This document shows, piece by piece, positions 1 through 9,800 of a stretch of DNA of 64,000 nt (positions are counted from its first letter, which is position 1; every line of letters begins with the position of its first letter). The position numbers and the translations under genes were made by a program. Under the pieces are notes generated by a model, which made no database searches, was not told the origin of the DNA, and saw only the letters and a list, made by a program, of their open reading frames with translations. Source of the stretch: Colwellia psychrerythraea 34H (GTDB lineage: Bacteria > Pseudomonadota > Gammaproteobacteria > Enterobacterales > Alteromonadaceae); the NCBI RefSeq assembly GCF_000012325.1, contig NC_003910.7, positions 2,728,001 to 2,792,000 of the forward strand, in the 5' to 3' direction.

Positions 1-165
1 GAAGATATAACCCAGTGGTTACAGATTTCAAAATTACATCCTAAAACTAAAGTTCTATTAGTCCACGGTGAGCCCGAGGCTAGTGAGTCGATGCGTGATC
101 ATTTAATGCAACATACTCAGTTCGATGTTGATGTAGCCAAATATCATGAAATATTAAGGTTATAA
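1..165 (+). CDS. C-terminal fragment of MBL-fold/RMMBL RNA-processing metallohydrolase (partial)
   Basis: The window opens inside a reading frame that ends with TAA at 163-165, giving 54 residues. The visible part contains a V-H-G-E-P-E-A segment. That is the hallmark of the C-terminal RMMBL 'RNA specificity' motif of beta-CASP metallo-beta-lactamase-fold proteins, where the His is a zinc ligand. These proteins act as RNA or DNA nucleases in the cytoplasm. The N-terminal metallo-beta-lactamase and beta-CASP parts lie outside the window, so the exact subfamily cannot be told. The assignment rests on this single short motif and the Trp-Leu segment before it. Confidence 0.7.
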   Translation, partial: EDITQWLQISKLHPKTKVLLVHGEPEASESMRDHLMQHTQFDVDVAKYHEILRL

Positions 166-193
166 AATGGCATAGAAGCAGGGTGGCTAAGTA

Positions 194-364
194 TGAAGTT
201 TCACTTCGTTTTGTAGCAAAACACAATTTACCTGTGACTGCAGACAACATTGTAGCCAAATGACATCACGCGAAGAATCAGAGTACTTTATTAATTACTG
301 TCCGAACACAAAAATGGATGGTGATAGCGATGGTATTCCTTGTGAAAAATATTCAGGTATTTAG
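194..364 (+). CDS. Small excalibur calcium-binding domain protein, possibly a remnant
   Basis: An open frame of 56 residues starts at ATG 194 and ends with TAG at 362-364. It carries a cysteine-rich stretch (C-D-C-R-Q-H-C-S-Q-M) and then N-Y-C-P-N-T-K-M-D-G-D-S-D-G-I-P-C-E. The second part is the excalibur calcium-binding signature: a DxDxDG-type loop between two cysteines. In marine gammaproteobacteria this module usually sits at the C-terminus of a larger protein. Here an in-frame TAA at 188-190 blocks any N-terminal extension, and there is no signal peptide. It may therefore be a free-standing mini-protein or the remnant of a longer gene. The domain call is firm; whether it is expressed is not known. 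Confidence 0.55.
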
Positions 365-1095
365 TCTTTTCAATAAACTCAGTCCTAAACGTTACATCAA
401 AGTATTTCACTCCCTCTTTGTAAAAAAAATCAGGTTAAAGCACCATCAGCCAGATCACCGCTGTAACTAGCGCAATTCAATTTCGCTCAACTGAATTAAG
501 ACCAGTCTGAGCAATTTCTTATTGTTTTTAATTAAAAATAACGATAGCAGCTTACCCTATGGTCCCACCGTACAGGCATCAATTTAACAGGCGCTAAATT
601 AGTGCATCGGCTGGATATTACGCACTATATACTCCCAGTTTCATTATTAAATAATAACAAACAAAAAAATACTCATTATAAAACAGTAGGTTAAATTATG
701 GCGTGATAATTGTAATACTGTTAGTCGTGGGGTAGTGAGCGCGGTAAGAACATGCTGTTTAATGCGTTAATAAGACCACTTGAACTGATTAGCCTGACCT
801 TCTGGCACTGAAATTATCAAATAAAAATTAGTGTCATAATATCGTCACAGACCATTGTTAAGTTATACAAAGGTTGTAAGAAAGACGCACTGGAATTGTA
901 TTTAAAACACAGGAAACGTGCTTGGGTTTGGAGAAAAGTAGTAGCAAGCCTGGAAGAAAGTGATATTAGAAGTTGTCGGGTGTACTGTAAATTAACGTTT
1001 AGATAAACCATCGGGGCTAATTGCTATGTCGGCAATTAATTTAAGCGCTGATAATGAGAATAATATATTACTTTAAGAAGCTATGGAGGCTCGTT
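365..1095. other. Long non-coding stretch before phaB
   Basis: No convincing gene was found here. The only open frame of note is a 64-residue reverse frame at 817-1011 with no ribosome site, no recognisable motif and low-complexity composition; it was not accepted. The stretch is AT-rich and should hold the phaB promoter, but no clear -35/-10 pair can be fixed by eye. A good Shine-Dalgarno (TGGAGG, 1084-1089) lies at its right end. Confidence 0.5.
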
Positions 1096-1842
1096 ATGGA
1101 AAATATGAAGATTGCTTTAGTTACTGGTGCTATCGGTGGAATTGGCACGGAGATATGTCGTCAGTTGGTAAAAGATGGTTATAAAGTATTGGCTACTCAT
1201 CGGCCGGGCAAAGAAGACGTCGCAAAGCAATGGCTTGAAGATGAATCATTTGACTCAATTAAGCTAAATCTGTTGTCCCTAGATGTTACAGATTCAATAA
1301 GTTGCGGTGAGACATTAAAGCAAGTAATGCAGGACTATGGCACTATCGATGTCTTGGTTAACAATGCCGGCATTACTCGAGATTCTGCTTTTAAACGCAT
1401 GACTTTTGATAAATGGAACGATGTTATCAACACCAATCTTAACAGCCTGTTCAATGTTACCCAGCCTGTCTTTAACCCGATGTGTGAGAAAGGAAGCGGG
1501 CGCATTATCAATATCTCCTCTATCAATGGCCTGAAGGGCCAATTTGGCCAGGCAAACTATGCCGCAGCTAAAGCTGGAATGATCGGTTTTTCAAAATCAT
1601 TGGCGCTAGAGTCTGCCCGTAGTGGCGTGACAGTCAACGTGATTGCCCCAGGTTATACGGCCACGCCAATGGTTAATGTACTTAAAGATGAAATTCTCGA
1701 TTCTATTAAGGCGCAAATTCCACTGCGCCGTCTGGCTACGCCGCAAGAAATTGCCAAGGCAGTCAGCTACCTGGCCAGCGATGATGCGGCTTATATCACA
1801 GGCGAAACGCTTAATATTAATGGCGGCCAATACATGCACTAA
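1096..1842 (+). CDS. phaB: Acetoacetyl-CoA reductase (NADPH-type SDR)
   Basis: PhaB reduces acetoacetyl-CoA to (R)-3-hydroxybutyryl-CoA for polyhydroxybutyrate synthesis in the cytoplasm. The 248-residue product is a full-length classical short-chain dehydrogenase. It has the cofactor-binding TGAIGGIG at residues 10-17, NNAG at 89-92, catalytic Ser142, Tyr155 and Lys159, and the PhaB-typical N-G-L-K-G-Q-F-G-Q segment between Ser and Tyr. The ATG at 1096 was preferred over the upstream in-frame ATG at 1054 because TGGAGG sits 6 bases before it and the family starts here. It is followed 44 bp later by the thiolase gene, clearly as an operon. No PHA synthase (phaC) is visible in the window. Its GC content looks higher than most of the surrounding genes. 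Confidence 0.9.
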   Translation: MENMKIALVTGAIGGIGTEICRQLVKDGYKVLATHRPGKEDVAKQWLEDESFDSIKLNLLSLDVTDSISCGETLKQVMQDYGTIDVLVNNAGITRDSAFKRMTFDKWNDVINTNLNSLFNVTQPVFNPMCEKGSGRIINISSINGLKGQFGQANYAAAKAGMIGFSKSLALESARSGVTVNVIAPGYTATPMVNVLKDEILDSIKAQIPLRRLATPQEIAKAVSYLASDDAAYITGETLNINGGQYMH

Positions 1843-1886
1843 TCCCAGTGCACCACAAACTTACAGACTTAATAAAGGAATTATTG

Positions 1887-3095
1887 ATGAATAAAGTATA
1901 TTTAGTATCAGCAAAGCGTACAGCAATTGGAAGTTTTGGCGGGGCATTAAAATCGGTGCCTGCCGCTAATCTGGCCGCAGCGGCCGTTAAAGGCGCCTTG
2001 GCTGAGGCCAATGTCAATCCGGATCAATTAGATGAATTGATCATGGGTAACGTCATATCTGCCGGGCAGGGCATGGGGCCTGGACGTCAAGCCGCCATTG
2101 CTGCAGGTGCTCCCGAGACAATACCAGCTTATACAGTTAACATGATCTGTGGCAGTGGCATGAAAGTTGTCATGGATGCAGCGTCGCGCATCAAGGCTGG
2201 TGATGCCGACCTTGTGATGGCCTGTGGTGGTGAAAATATGTCACGGTTCCCTTATATCGTGACGTCAGATATTCGTTTTGGCAGCAAAATGGGCAATCTG
2301 GAGTTATCTGATTCGCTGATCACCGATGGCCTGACCGATGTCTTTAATAACTACCACATGGGCATTACCGCCGAAAATATTGCGGAACAAGTCGGTGTTA
2401 GTCGTGAAGAGCAAGATGCATTTGCCTTAGAAAGCCAGCGCCGTGCCGTTAGCGCCATAGAAGCCGGTAAGTTTAGCGATGAAATCGTACCAGTTGAAGT
2501 AATGGTGCGTCGTAAGACTGCTGTCGTGGATACCGATGAATATCCGCGCCAGGATGCCTCGCAGGAATCTTTAGCTAAGATGCGTGCCGCCTTTAAAAAA
2601 GATGGCACAGTGACCGCAGGAAATTCCTCAGGTGTTAATGATGGCGGGGCTGCAATTTTAGTTGCCTCGCAGGGCGCTGTTGATCAGCATCAGCTTAAGC
2701 CTGTCGCCGAGTTGGTGAGTTATGCTCAAGTGGGCGTCGATCCAACCGTGATGGGACTGGGTCCTGTGCCGGCAATTAAAGAGGCACTAGCTAAAGCCAA
2801 TCTTAAATTTTCTGATATCGAATTGCTGGAACTCAATGAAGCCTTTGCTGCTCAGGCATTAGGTGTGATGAAGCAGTTATGTGTTGAGCACGATGAAGAT
2901 TTGGATAACCTCAAACAACGCACTAATGTTAATGGTGGTGCTATTGCGTTAGGACATCCATTAGGTGCCTCTGGTAACCGGATCATAGTCACTTTGCTCC
3001 ATGAAATGAGAAAACGGGGTAACAAGTTAGGACTGGCATCACTTTGCATCGGCGGTGGTATGGGTACTGCTGTGATTGTAAGACTGCTTGACTAA
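1887..3095 (+). CDS. phaA: Acetyl-CoA C-acetyltransferase (thiolase)
   Basis: This thiolase condenses two acetyl-CoA into acetoacetyl-CoA, the step before PhaB. The 402-residue product has the acylated Cys88 (M-I-C-G-S-G-M-K), His357 in GHPLGASG and Cys387 in C-I-G-G-G-M-G, so the full catalytic set is present at normal family length. The start at 1887 was chosen for the AAAGGA ribosome site just upstream and because [12 protein letters not shown] is the usual thiolase N-terminus; an in-frame ATG at 1848 is unlikely. Pairing with phaB argues for a biosynthetic (PhaA) rather than degradative (AtoB) role, but the two cannot be told apart from sequence alone. Like phaB it is rich in GCC/GGC codons compared with the rest of the window. 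Confidence 0.88.
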   Translation: MNKVYLVSAKRTAIGSFGGALKSVPAANLAAAAVKGALAEANVNPDQLDELIMGNVISAGQGMGPGRQAAIAAGAPETIPAYTVNMICGSGMKVVMDAASRIKAGDADLVMACGGENMSRFPYIVTSDIRFGSKMGNLELSDSLITDGLTDVFNNYHMGITAENIAEQVGVSREEQDAFALESQRRAVSAIEAGKFSDEIVPVEVMVRRKTAVVDTDEYPRQDASQESLAKMRAAFKKDGTVTAGNSSGVNDGGAAILVASQGAVDQHQLKPVAELVSYAQVGVDPTVMGLGPVPAIKEALAKANLKFSDIELLELNEAFAAQALGVMKQLCVEHDEDLDNLKQRTNVNGGAIALGHPLGASGNRIIVTLLHEMRKRGNKLGLASLCIGGGMGTAVIVRLLD

Positions 3096-3191
3096 TCACC
3101 CGATGCATCATCGAATTATTTTTTGATGGTGCATAATAAACTGAATATAATCAACGCTATGGTAAGAAAATTAACGAAAATGGAGGAACGA

Positions 3192-3362
3192 ATGGATAAG
3201 GGTCTATTGCTGCAGGAAATAGTGCAGACAACAACAAAGGATCAGCATAACGGACTAACAAATAATGAGAAGTTAAAGGTTGAGGCATTGCCATTTAAAG
3301 GCTCTTACGAGACACTTTTTAACGATTTTGTCACTTGTAATTATATCCGAGGTTATAACTAA
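3192..3362 (+). CDS. Hypothetical 56-residue protein downstream of phaBA
   Basis: I do not recognise this small protein. The start at ATG 3192 is supported by GGAGGAACGA immediately before it; the in-frame ATGs at 3123 and 3180 lack such a site. It has no signal peptide, membrane segment or cysteine motif; it is acidic to neutral and ends in an aromatic segment (N-Y-I-R-G-Y-N). It lies 96 bp after phaA and before a rho-independent terminator, so it could be the last gene of the pha operon. A phasin-like or regulatory role is only a guess from position. Confidence 0.45.
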   Translation: MDKGLLLQEIVQTTTKDQHNGLTNNEKLKVEALPFKGSYETLFNDFVTCNYIRGYN

Positions 3363-3504
3363 TCCTTGAGCCAACTTGATAAAAATTTGGCAAAACGAAG
3401 TACTAAAAAGTGATAAATATAATTCAGATACTAAAGCATGAGCAGATTCTGTATTAAGTCAGTCGGATAAATAAACCAGCTGAAAAATTATTATATTTTT
3501 ATCT

Positions 3505-3527
3505 AAGCCTCTTTATTGAGGCTTTTT
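3505..3527 (+). terminator. Rho-independent terminator after the phaBA region
   Basis: AAGCCTC and GAGGCTT form a perfect 7-bp stem around the loop TTTATT, followed by a run of T. It would end rightward transcription from phaB-phaA and the small gene at 3192. Confidence 0.75.
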
Positions 3528-3838
3528 AATACACGTAATAAAGGGAGTAGAGTTCATTTAGTGGTTAGAATTGTTGTTAAGCTTATTGTCCTAAGAGTTA
3601 ACATGTAAAAGACAAAGGTATACGCATAGGAAAAATATCCTAAATCAAACTAAACTTCTTTATGAAACACTATAAAATGAGGATAGTGATTTCAGTTAAT
3701 GGTTTACTTGTCTGAGGTGAATACATAAACGCTCAGACTATAGTAAATAGGTATTCATCTAGCCACAGATACAACCATTTGGCATATACTTTAATGGTAT
3801 TGAAAAGCTCGAAACATTTTGTTCTATAGGAGACTGGT
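3528..3838. other. Intergenic stretch with no gene
   Basis: AT-rich sequence with stops in all frames and no recognised motif. The ribosome site TAGGAGA (3827-3833) of the next gene lies at its right end. Confidence 0.5.
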
Positions 3839-4051
3839 ATGTTCTTAAAAAATAGAAATAACGGCGATATAGTAGATGTAGAAAACCTTTGTGATTTAAC
3901 TAATTTATTTCACGATAAAGTTTTAGGAACTTATCAAGTAGGTGAAGAATTACAAGATCCGCAAGAATTTAATAAAATGGATTTAATCTTTCTTTCAGGA
4001 GAAGAGCTACCAAAGTGTTGGACGGATCCAAAATATCGAAAGCATGAATAA
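3839..4051 (+). CDS. Small conserved-looking protein of unknown function
   Basis: A 70-residue frame starting at ATG 3839 with TAGGAGA six bases upstream. It contains G-E-E-L-Q-D-P-Q-E-F and F-L-S-G-E-E-L-P-K-C-W. From memory this pattern resembles a family of very small Vibrio/Shewanella/Alteromonadales proteins sometimes labelled 'acetyltransferase' without experimental support. There is no acetyl-CoA-binding motif here, so I do not assign that function. No membrane segment or signal peptide. It stands alone between two gene-poor stretches, close to the tyrosine recombinase, so it may be cargo of a mobile region. Confidence 0.6.
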   Translation: MFLKNRNNGDIVDVENLCDLTNLFHDKVLGTYQVGEELQDPQEFNKMDLIFLSGEELPKCWTDPKYRKHE

Positions 4052-4391
4052 TAAGTTTGTTTAGTTTTAAATGGCATTTTGAATAAAACACTTCCATACG
4101 GGCTGTTTTGTATCAATACAAAGCTAACTTATTGGTAATGCTGAAGCTGAGTAAAATGTTAAATGTTAAATGATTTCTAAAACATTTTGATTATACTCAA
4201 AGTAGTTATATAGGAAGTTCTAACCATAAGGATATAATTTTTTGAAATAGGGATTAAGAAAAAGTATTAGCTATAATATTTTAGCCATCGGTTAAAAGTA
4301 GTAAATTGATATCTCTAAATGAAGATCGGGTGCCATTATTAAACTTTTCTTAATCTGAATAATGACAGGGACAACCACTCTTTAATAAAAC

Positions 4392-4437
4392 ATACTCACT
4401 ATGTCCGATACTCTTCAGTATTGGACATAGTGAGTAT
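4392..4437. repeat. 21-bp inverted repeat (hairpin) upstream of the tyrosine recombinase
   Basis: The arms 4392-4412 and 4417-4437 are complementary at 20 of 21 positions (the exception is a G-T pair) around a CTTC loop. The repeat lies about 50 bp before the recombinase start, inside a gene-free stretch (4052-4486) where I see nothing else. It is too long and lacks the T-run for a standard terminator. A single-stranded recombination substrate, an attachment site, or a regulatory hairpin are possible; none is shown by the sequence. Confidence 0.75.
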
Positions 4438-4486
4438 AATGATTTAAACTAGCTTCAACTGCCTTATCTGCTTGGTTTTACAAATA

Positions 4487-5728
4487 ATGTTATTAACTAA
4501 ACCCGTTCCTTTATATCCACCATACATTGATTTGTGTGATTTCGACTTTGATGACTATCCTCAGTTAGATAAAATATTCTCATCTAATGAACCCTGGTGG
4601 CTTGAACAATTTAACTGGGGAAAGATTTTCCTTACCTACATTGGCAGAAATAAATCTGCACATACTTATGAGCGCTTTAGAAATGACGTTGAACGTTTTC
4701 TTTTATGGTCATTCATTGTAAAGAAAAAACCAATCGACCAATTACGTAAATCAGACTTATTAGAATATGCTGACTTTTGTTGGCAGCCACCAGTTGATTG
4801 GATTGGCACATCTAATCAAGAACGTTTTAAAATAACCAATGGATATTCAGCTGCTAATGAACTTTGGTTTCCATACAAGATTCAAGCACCTAAGAGCTTA
4901 AAGTCACAATTCGTCATTGATAAGAAAAAGTATCGTCCATCACAACAAACGCTTTCATCAATGTTTACCGCCATTATCGTTTTTTATAATTACCTGATGG
5001 CTGAAGATTTTTGTATTGGTAACCCTGCACAAATAGCTAAAAAAGATTGTCGCCACTTTATCATCGACTCTCAAGTTAAAGAAATCAAACGTTTAACCGG
5101 TAGCCAATGGCAATTCGTCTTAGATACTGCTGTTGAAATGGCTGATGAAAATGCAATGTTTGAACGAAACTTATTTGTAATAGCGTCCTTAAAAACCCTA
5201 TTCTTAAGGATTTCAGAGCTATCCGAGCGTCCTAACTGGTCACCAACTATGGGGCATTTTTGGCAAGATGACGATGAAAACTGGTGGCTTAAAATCTTTG
5301 GCAAAAGCCGAAAATTACGTGATATTACGGTTCCTATCGACTTTTTACCCTTTTTAGAACGTTATCGTGCTTCTCGTGGTTTATTAGGTTTACCCTCAAG
5401 CAATGAAAATTCTATTCTTGTTGAAAAAGTCCGTGGTCAAGGCGGCATGACATCTCGACATTTACGACGTTTAGTACAAAGTGTTTTCGACCAAGCACAC
5501 GAAAATATGCGCAGATCAGAAGGTGAAAACAAAGCACTAAAACTCAAAGAAGCTTCTGCCCATTGGTTAAGGCACACCGGAGCTAGTATGGAAATTGAAC
5601 GTGGGCGCCCTCTTAAAGATATTTCTGAAGATCTTGGTCATGCCAGTATGGCAACAACGGATACTGTTTATGTTCAGAGTGAAAACAAGAAACGTGCAGA
5701 AAGCGGTAAACGCAGAAAGGTAGACTAG
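4487..5728 (+). CDS. Tyrosine recombinase / phage-type integrase
   Basis: This is a site-specific recombinase of the tyrosine family, 413 residues from ATG 4487; a TTG at 4472 is an alternative start. An N-terminal SAM-like DNA-binding region (about 40-175) precedes the catalytic domain. Catalytic residues are visible: Arg241 (L-R-I-S-E-L), Lys273, the HxxR box His359/Arg362 (A-H-W-L-R-H-T-G), His385 (L-G-H-A-S) and nucleophile Tyr395 (D-T-V-Y). The C-terminus is strongly basic. It is neither XerC/XerD-like in length nor an integron IntI, since the IntI-specific insert is not apparent. No phage structural genes or partner recombinases lie nearby, so it is an orphan or the remaining gene of a small integrating element. 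No convincing ribosome site precedes the ATG. Confidence 0.85.
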   Translation: MLLTKPVPLYPPYIDLCDFDFDDYPQLDKIFSSNEPWWLEQFNWGKIFLTYIGRNKSAHTYERFRNDVERFLLWSFIVKKKPIDQLRKSDLLEYADFCWQPPVDWIGTSNQERFKITNGYSAANELWFPYKIQAPKSLKSQFVIDKKKYRPSQQTLSSMFTAIIVFYNYLMAEDFCIGNPAQIAKKDCRHFIIDSQVKEIKRLTGSQWQFVLDTAVEMADENAMFERNLFVIASLKTLFLRISELSERPNWSPTMGHFWQDDDENWWLKIFGKSRKLRDITVPIDFLPFLERYRASRGLLGLPSSNENSILVEKVRGQGGMTSRHLRRLVQSVFDQAHENMRRSEGENKALKLKEASAHWLRHTGASMEIERGRPLKDISEDLGHASMATTDTVYVQSENKKRAESGKRRKVD

Positions 5729-6111
5729 CTAAACACAATGTAGCTACTCAGAATTATACTTTAATTGTTTTGCTTTTTTATTACTGAGAGTGTTAAATAA
5801 AACAGCGTGCTACGTAATTAATCACCCGTAATGACAAGCAAACTTTAGTAGAATTCACGTAGAGACAGGTTGTATTTTAGGCTAAGTAGCCTAAAGGTAC
5901 CATTAATAAAGGCTTGTAGCGATAGTGCACTTGATTTGAACCCTTTGTCATTATCGTTAAATTTCATCATAATTGATTAGATAAGCAACAATAACAATAC
6001 TATTTAGCCCGGAAAATGGTGATAAGCGCCCTGCTGTTAAACTTTTTACTTGTGCACTATTAATGGTGTTCACTTAAATGTTTTGTCTGTTTTTTACTGT
6101 TGGCACGTAAT
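5729..6111. other. Intergenic stretch with no gene
   Basis: About 380 bp without a plausible gene on either strand. It separates the rightward recombinase from the leftward nuclease operon. No terminator for the recombinase is evident. Confidence 0.5.
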
Positions 6112-6140
6112 AAAAAAGCCCTAACAGTTATGTTAGGGCC
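6112..6140 (-). terminator. Rho-independent terminator of the nuclease/PEP-CTERM operon
   Basis: On the minus strand GCCCTAACA and TGTTAGGGC form a perfect 9-bp stem with a 4-base loop followed by T6. It lies 66 bp after the stop codon of the PEP-CTERM gene and would end its leftward transcript. Confidence 0.85.
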
Positions 6141-6157
6141 TGCATTAAGTAGATAAT

Positions 6158-6191
6158 TCAACACTAATTCAACCTTTCAAATTAGTGTTGA
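6158..6191. repeat. 12-bp perfect inverted repeat before the terminator
   Basis: TCAACACTAATT (6158-6169) and AATTAGTGTTGA (6180-6191) pair perfectly with a 10-base loop, between the PEP-CTERM stop codon and its terminator. Without a T-run it may stabilise the 3' end of the mRNA. Confidence 0.6.
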
Positions 6192-6205
6192 TTGTTAAAA
6201 ACTAA

Positions 6206-6805
6206 TTATTTTATTATTCTTTTTCGAGCTAACACCGTTAACGCAATTAACATTAAGACCACTGTCATTGGCTCAGGTACATCAACAGGACCTGCAGAGT
6301 TAACGGCAAAATAAGCATTATTGCTGCTAACTTCGGCGAAAGAGGCACCAAACTCATTACCAAAAATCACATTCGTTAAATTCAATGTATCCGTTCCAAT
6401 ACTGGTAACGTTAAAATTTACACTCGCTAACACAAATTGGCTCAATCCATCTTGCACTGGTAAAAGTTCATCCCACCAAGCATAACTAATTTCAGATAAA
6501 CTCATACTGTCAGTCATAATATCAAAAACACTTTGATCGCTACCAGCAACACCTACATTGAGTTTATTACCAAAACTGTTAGAGACATAATCTATTATTG
6601 AATTGTCCCACGACAGAGTAAAATCAAAACTCGCTAATAACTTTTGAAAACCCAAACCATCTTCTTCAATATCGCTAATGATAAAATCTGCTGTGAGCAC
6701 GTCACCAACTTGATAACTATCTTGGTTTAGTTCTACCGAAAGTAATGTTGCCTGACTATTGAATGATACTAAAAGCATTGTTAATAACATTATTATTTTT
6801 TTCAT
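6206..6805 (-). CDS. Cohesin-like PEP-CTERM surface protein
   Basis: A 199-residue exported protein. Residues 1-19 are a Sec signal peptide. The body (about 20-170) reads like a cohesin-type jelly-roll beta sandwich: an opening V-E-L-N-Q-D-S-Y-Q-V-G-D strand pair, then F-D-F-T-L-S-W-D-N-S-I-I-D-Y-V, which fits the 'YDPxxLxV' strand of cohesins. The C-terminus has VPEP, a hydrophobic segment and an A-R-K-R tail: a PEP-CTERM signal processed and anchored by an exosortase, which is not in this window. It starts 30 bp after the nuclease gene with its own AAAAGGAA site, so both share a transcript. The nuclease ends in a dockerin, so this protein is a plausible surface anchor for it. PEP-CTERM is certain; cohesin is a by-eye fold guess. 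Confidence 0.8.
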   Translation of the reverse strand: MKKIIMLLTMLLVSFNSQATLLSVELNQDSYQVGDVLTADFIISDIEEDGLGFQKLLASFDFTLSWDNSIIDYVSNSFGNKLNVGVAGSDQSVFDIMTDSMSLSEISYAWWDELLPVQDGLSQFVLASVNFNVTSIGTDTLNLTNVIFGNEFGASFAEVSSNNAYFAVNSAGPVDVPEPMTVVLMLIALTVLARKRIIK

Positions 6806-6835
6806 GATAATTTCCTTTTAAATTTATTGAATGAA

Positions 6836-9800
6836 TTATTCTGTCGCACAACGCGAACGAGTACATAAAGACATTAATGCTCTAACATCTAGACTGTTAA
6901 CGACACTATCGTTATTAAAGTCATGTTGAATATCACCTGTTTCACCACGGCGAACCATCATAGAAAATTGAGTCACATCATTGCGATCTATGTCTGCATC
7001 GCCATCAAAATCACCGATAAGTTCTGCTTCACTGAGTAGATTCAGCACAACAATGACAGGATCATGGTCTGATGCTCGATACGCATCTTCAGCAAAGTAA
7101 GTTGAAAGTTGTTCTGATGATTTATATTCGGTGTTGTAATCAAATATACGAGGCTCATCAGCATTGATATGCCATACGGTAGTATCTACTACTTGACTAG
7201 CTAACTTATCGCTTGCAAGGGCATGGTCTAAATAACCAATTTCACCACCAAAACTATACGAATAACCAGTACTTCCCATATAGTCAGCAACTAAATTATG
7301 ATAATTACTGTTGGTAATCGCATTAATTGGATCTTCTTTACCGTAAGCATTCAAATCACCAATAATTAAGAAATCATCATCGCTAGTGCCCGTAGGTTTT
7401 GTGTTTAACCAAGCCGTTAAGCCATTGGCTGCTTGTGTTCTCAACTCATTCCAACATCCTTGACCGTCTCCTTGATCAAGATTATTGCCAGAGGCACTGC
7501 CACAACTTCCTTTCGACTTAAAGTGATTAACCGCAATGGTTAGCTCTTCATTCGACGCTATTTCTTTGAAGGTTTGAACCAGCGGTTGACGGTTACCAAA
7601 ATCAAATGGGCTTTGATTAGTAGTAACAGCATTACCCACTATTCCGACAGTAGCGGGTTTATAAATAATTCCTACTGCAATGGCATCGCCACCAACACCT
7701 GTTTGGTCGAGACTAACGTAGTTATATGTCCCTTCTCCTACTTGACTATTTAGCTGTTTAACAAGATCTGCTATGGCAGAATTGCTGTCAAAACCATCGT
7801 TTTCTAACTCCATCAGTCCAACAATATCTGCATTAATTTCTTTTAGTGCAGACACAATTTTACTGCTTTGACGGGTAAATTCTTCAAGCGTATCTGCACC
7901 GCGCGCAGTAGGGAAACCTTGACCAGCACCGTCTCCATTGAAGTAATTTAAAACGTTAAAGCTTGCTACTTTTAAGGAGCCACTTTCATTGAGATCAGGT
8001 TGTGTTGTTCTCACATTTGTCGTACTAAATAGTGGTGTCGTTGTTGGCAACACACGATATTGATTGAAACTATAATCAATGACACCAGTTAAACCCGTAA
8101 CAGAATCGCCCAAACGTAAAGTATTTTCATGACTCAATCCAGGTGCTGGAAATGGTACATTGTCAGGGTTTTGCGCGTTGTTCATATCATCTAATGTGAT
8201 TCTATTTCGGCTGTTTTTATCCGCTAAATCAATAGCTTGCTCGCTACCTGCGTTATAAATATTGGTAGGCAATATCAAGCGTCCATTAGACAGCGTTAGC
8301 TGACCATAACGAGCCAGATTATAAGTATCACTAACTTTCAAAGTATCGTTAAAGCTCACTGACATGCCTTCGATAGTTTCCCAGTAATCGATACTTGAAA
8401 CCGGTAAAGACACCATTGTAGGCTCAATTGATTCACCAACACCACAATCAATAAAGTCTGTTGTCGCCGTCAATTGGGTACGGCCAAAACTCTCTTTGAT
8501 GGTACCAAGTATTCTTATTTTATTGCCCTCTGTGGGGAAGTTAGCAATGTTATTAAAGTAAACAAATATTGCTTCAGAGGTCATCAAATCAGCATCAGTA
8601 TCGTCTGCTTCTTCTTGTACAAAATACCCTTTTAAGCTTGGCACGGCTGACGTAACAGAGCCTTCAATAACTTTAACTTCACCAATAACGGTTGAGTCAT
8701 TGCTACTGCCTTGAATTACATTAATTTTGTCAGCTTCATCACCACACATTCCAATAACAGGATCTTCACCTGTACCAGGATCTGTCGGAGAAGTATCAGC
8801 GAGATGTGAGCCCAAATTTTCAAAAGTATCTTTAGGATTTGACTGCCACTGATCTGCTTTAATAAATTCATCCATTCGGTCGGTATCACCTGATGTTATT
8901 GAAGATAAACGTAGTAATGAAGTATCTTTACCCCAATTTTCTCTCACACCATAAGTACCAATATTATCGATAATCGTATCGCCATGTACGAGCTCTACAT
9001 AATCATCACCATTAAAATTAACAGCACTTACAAAATGGTCGATAAATGGTACTAATAAACTATCATCTGCAATTTGACTAGAGCCAAGTACCACCACATC
9101 ATTAGCAAGTATCTCACCCGTTAATGTATAGGTACCAGTAGCGGTAAGACTTCCATTTGAATAAAGCTTGAATTGATAATCCGCCAATGATATTGCACTG
9201 TTTGTTGGGTTATAAATCTCTATTGCTTTATTAAAGCTAGAACCTTCAACATATTCAGAGAAAAACAAATCAACTCCCGTTGCAGGAGGATCTACTGGAT
9301 CAACGGGGTCGACCGGATCAACCTCTGAACATGATGCGCTATATAGCGTTGAAATCCATTCTGGGTGATCAATAAATGGATTACGATTTCCTTGAAACTC
9401 ATAAATTTTATTATTTCGATTAATTTCAAACTCATCAACCGGATCTTCTTCACTCCACGCTAACAAAGTACATAACTTACCTAATTTGGCTTCACCACCA
9501 GAGGTTAAGGTATCGACAACTTGTAGGTCGGGTGTTACAGAATCTAATCCGGCATAACGAGTATCCATATATAAAACGATACGAGCAACATCGCCTTTTA
9601 CAGCATCTCTTGGTTCAAATGAATTTCCGTCTACGCGATTATCTGGAGCTTCTGGTAAAGGTGCATCACTATTATCAAAATCTAAGTTACCTCTTGAAGA
9701 GTTAACGGATATATCCGTCGGTCTTAAGTGGTGAATATCTGAATAAGCCATAGCACTTGAACTTGGGAAGCCGTGGCTTTTTGCCCAAACATGTTCACGG

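Noticed and set aside
817..1011. 64-residue reverse open frame before phaB
   Set aside because: No ribosome site, no motif, low-complexity composition; probably chance in AT-rich DNA.
4487..5728. Integron integrase interpretation of the tyrosine recombinase
   Set aside because: No IntI-specific insert is visible and no attC-bounded cassette series follows.
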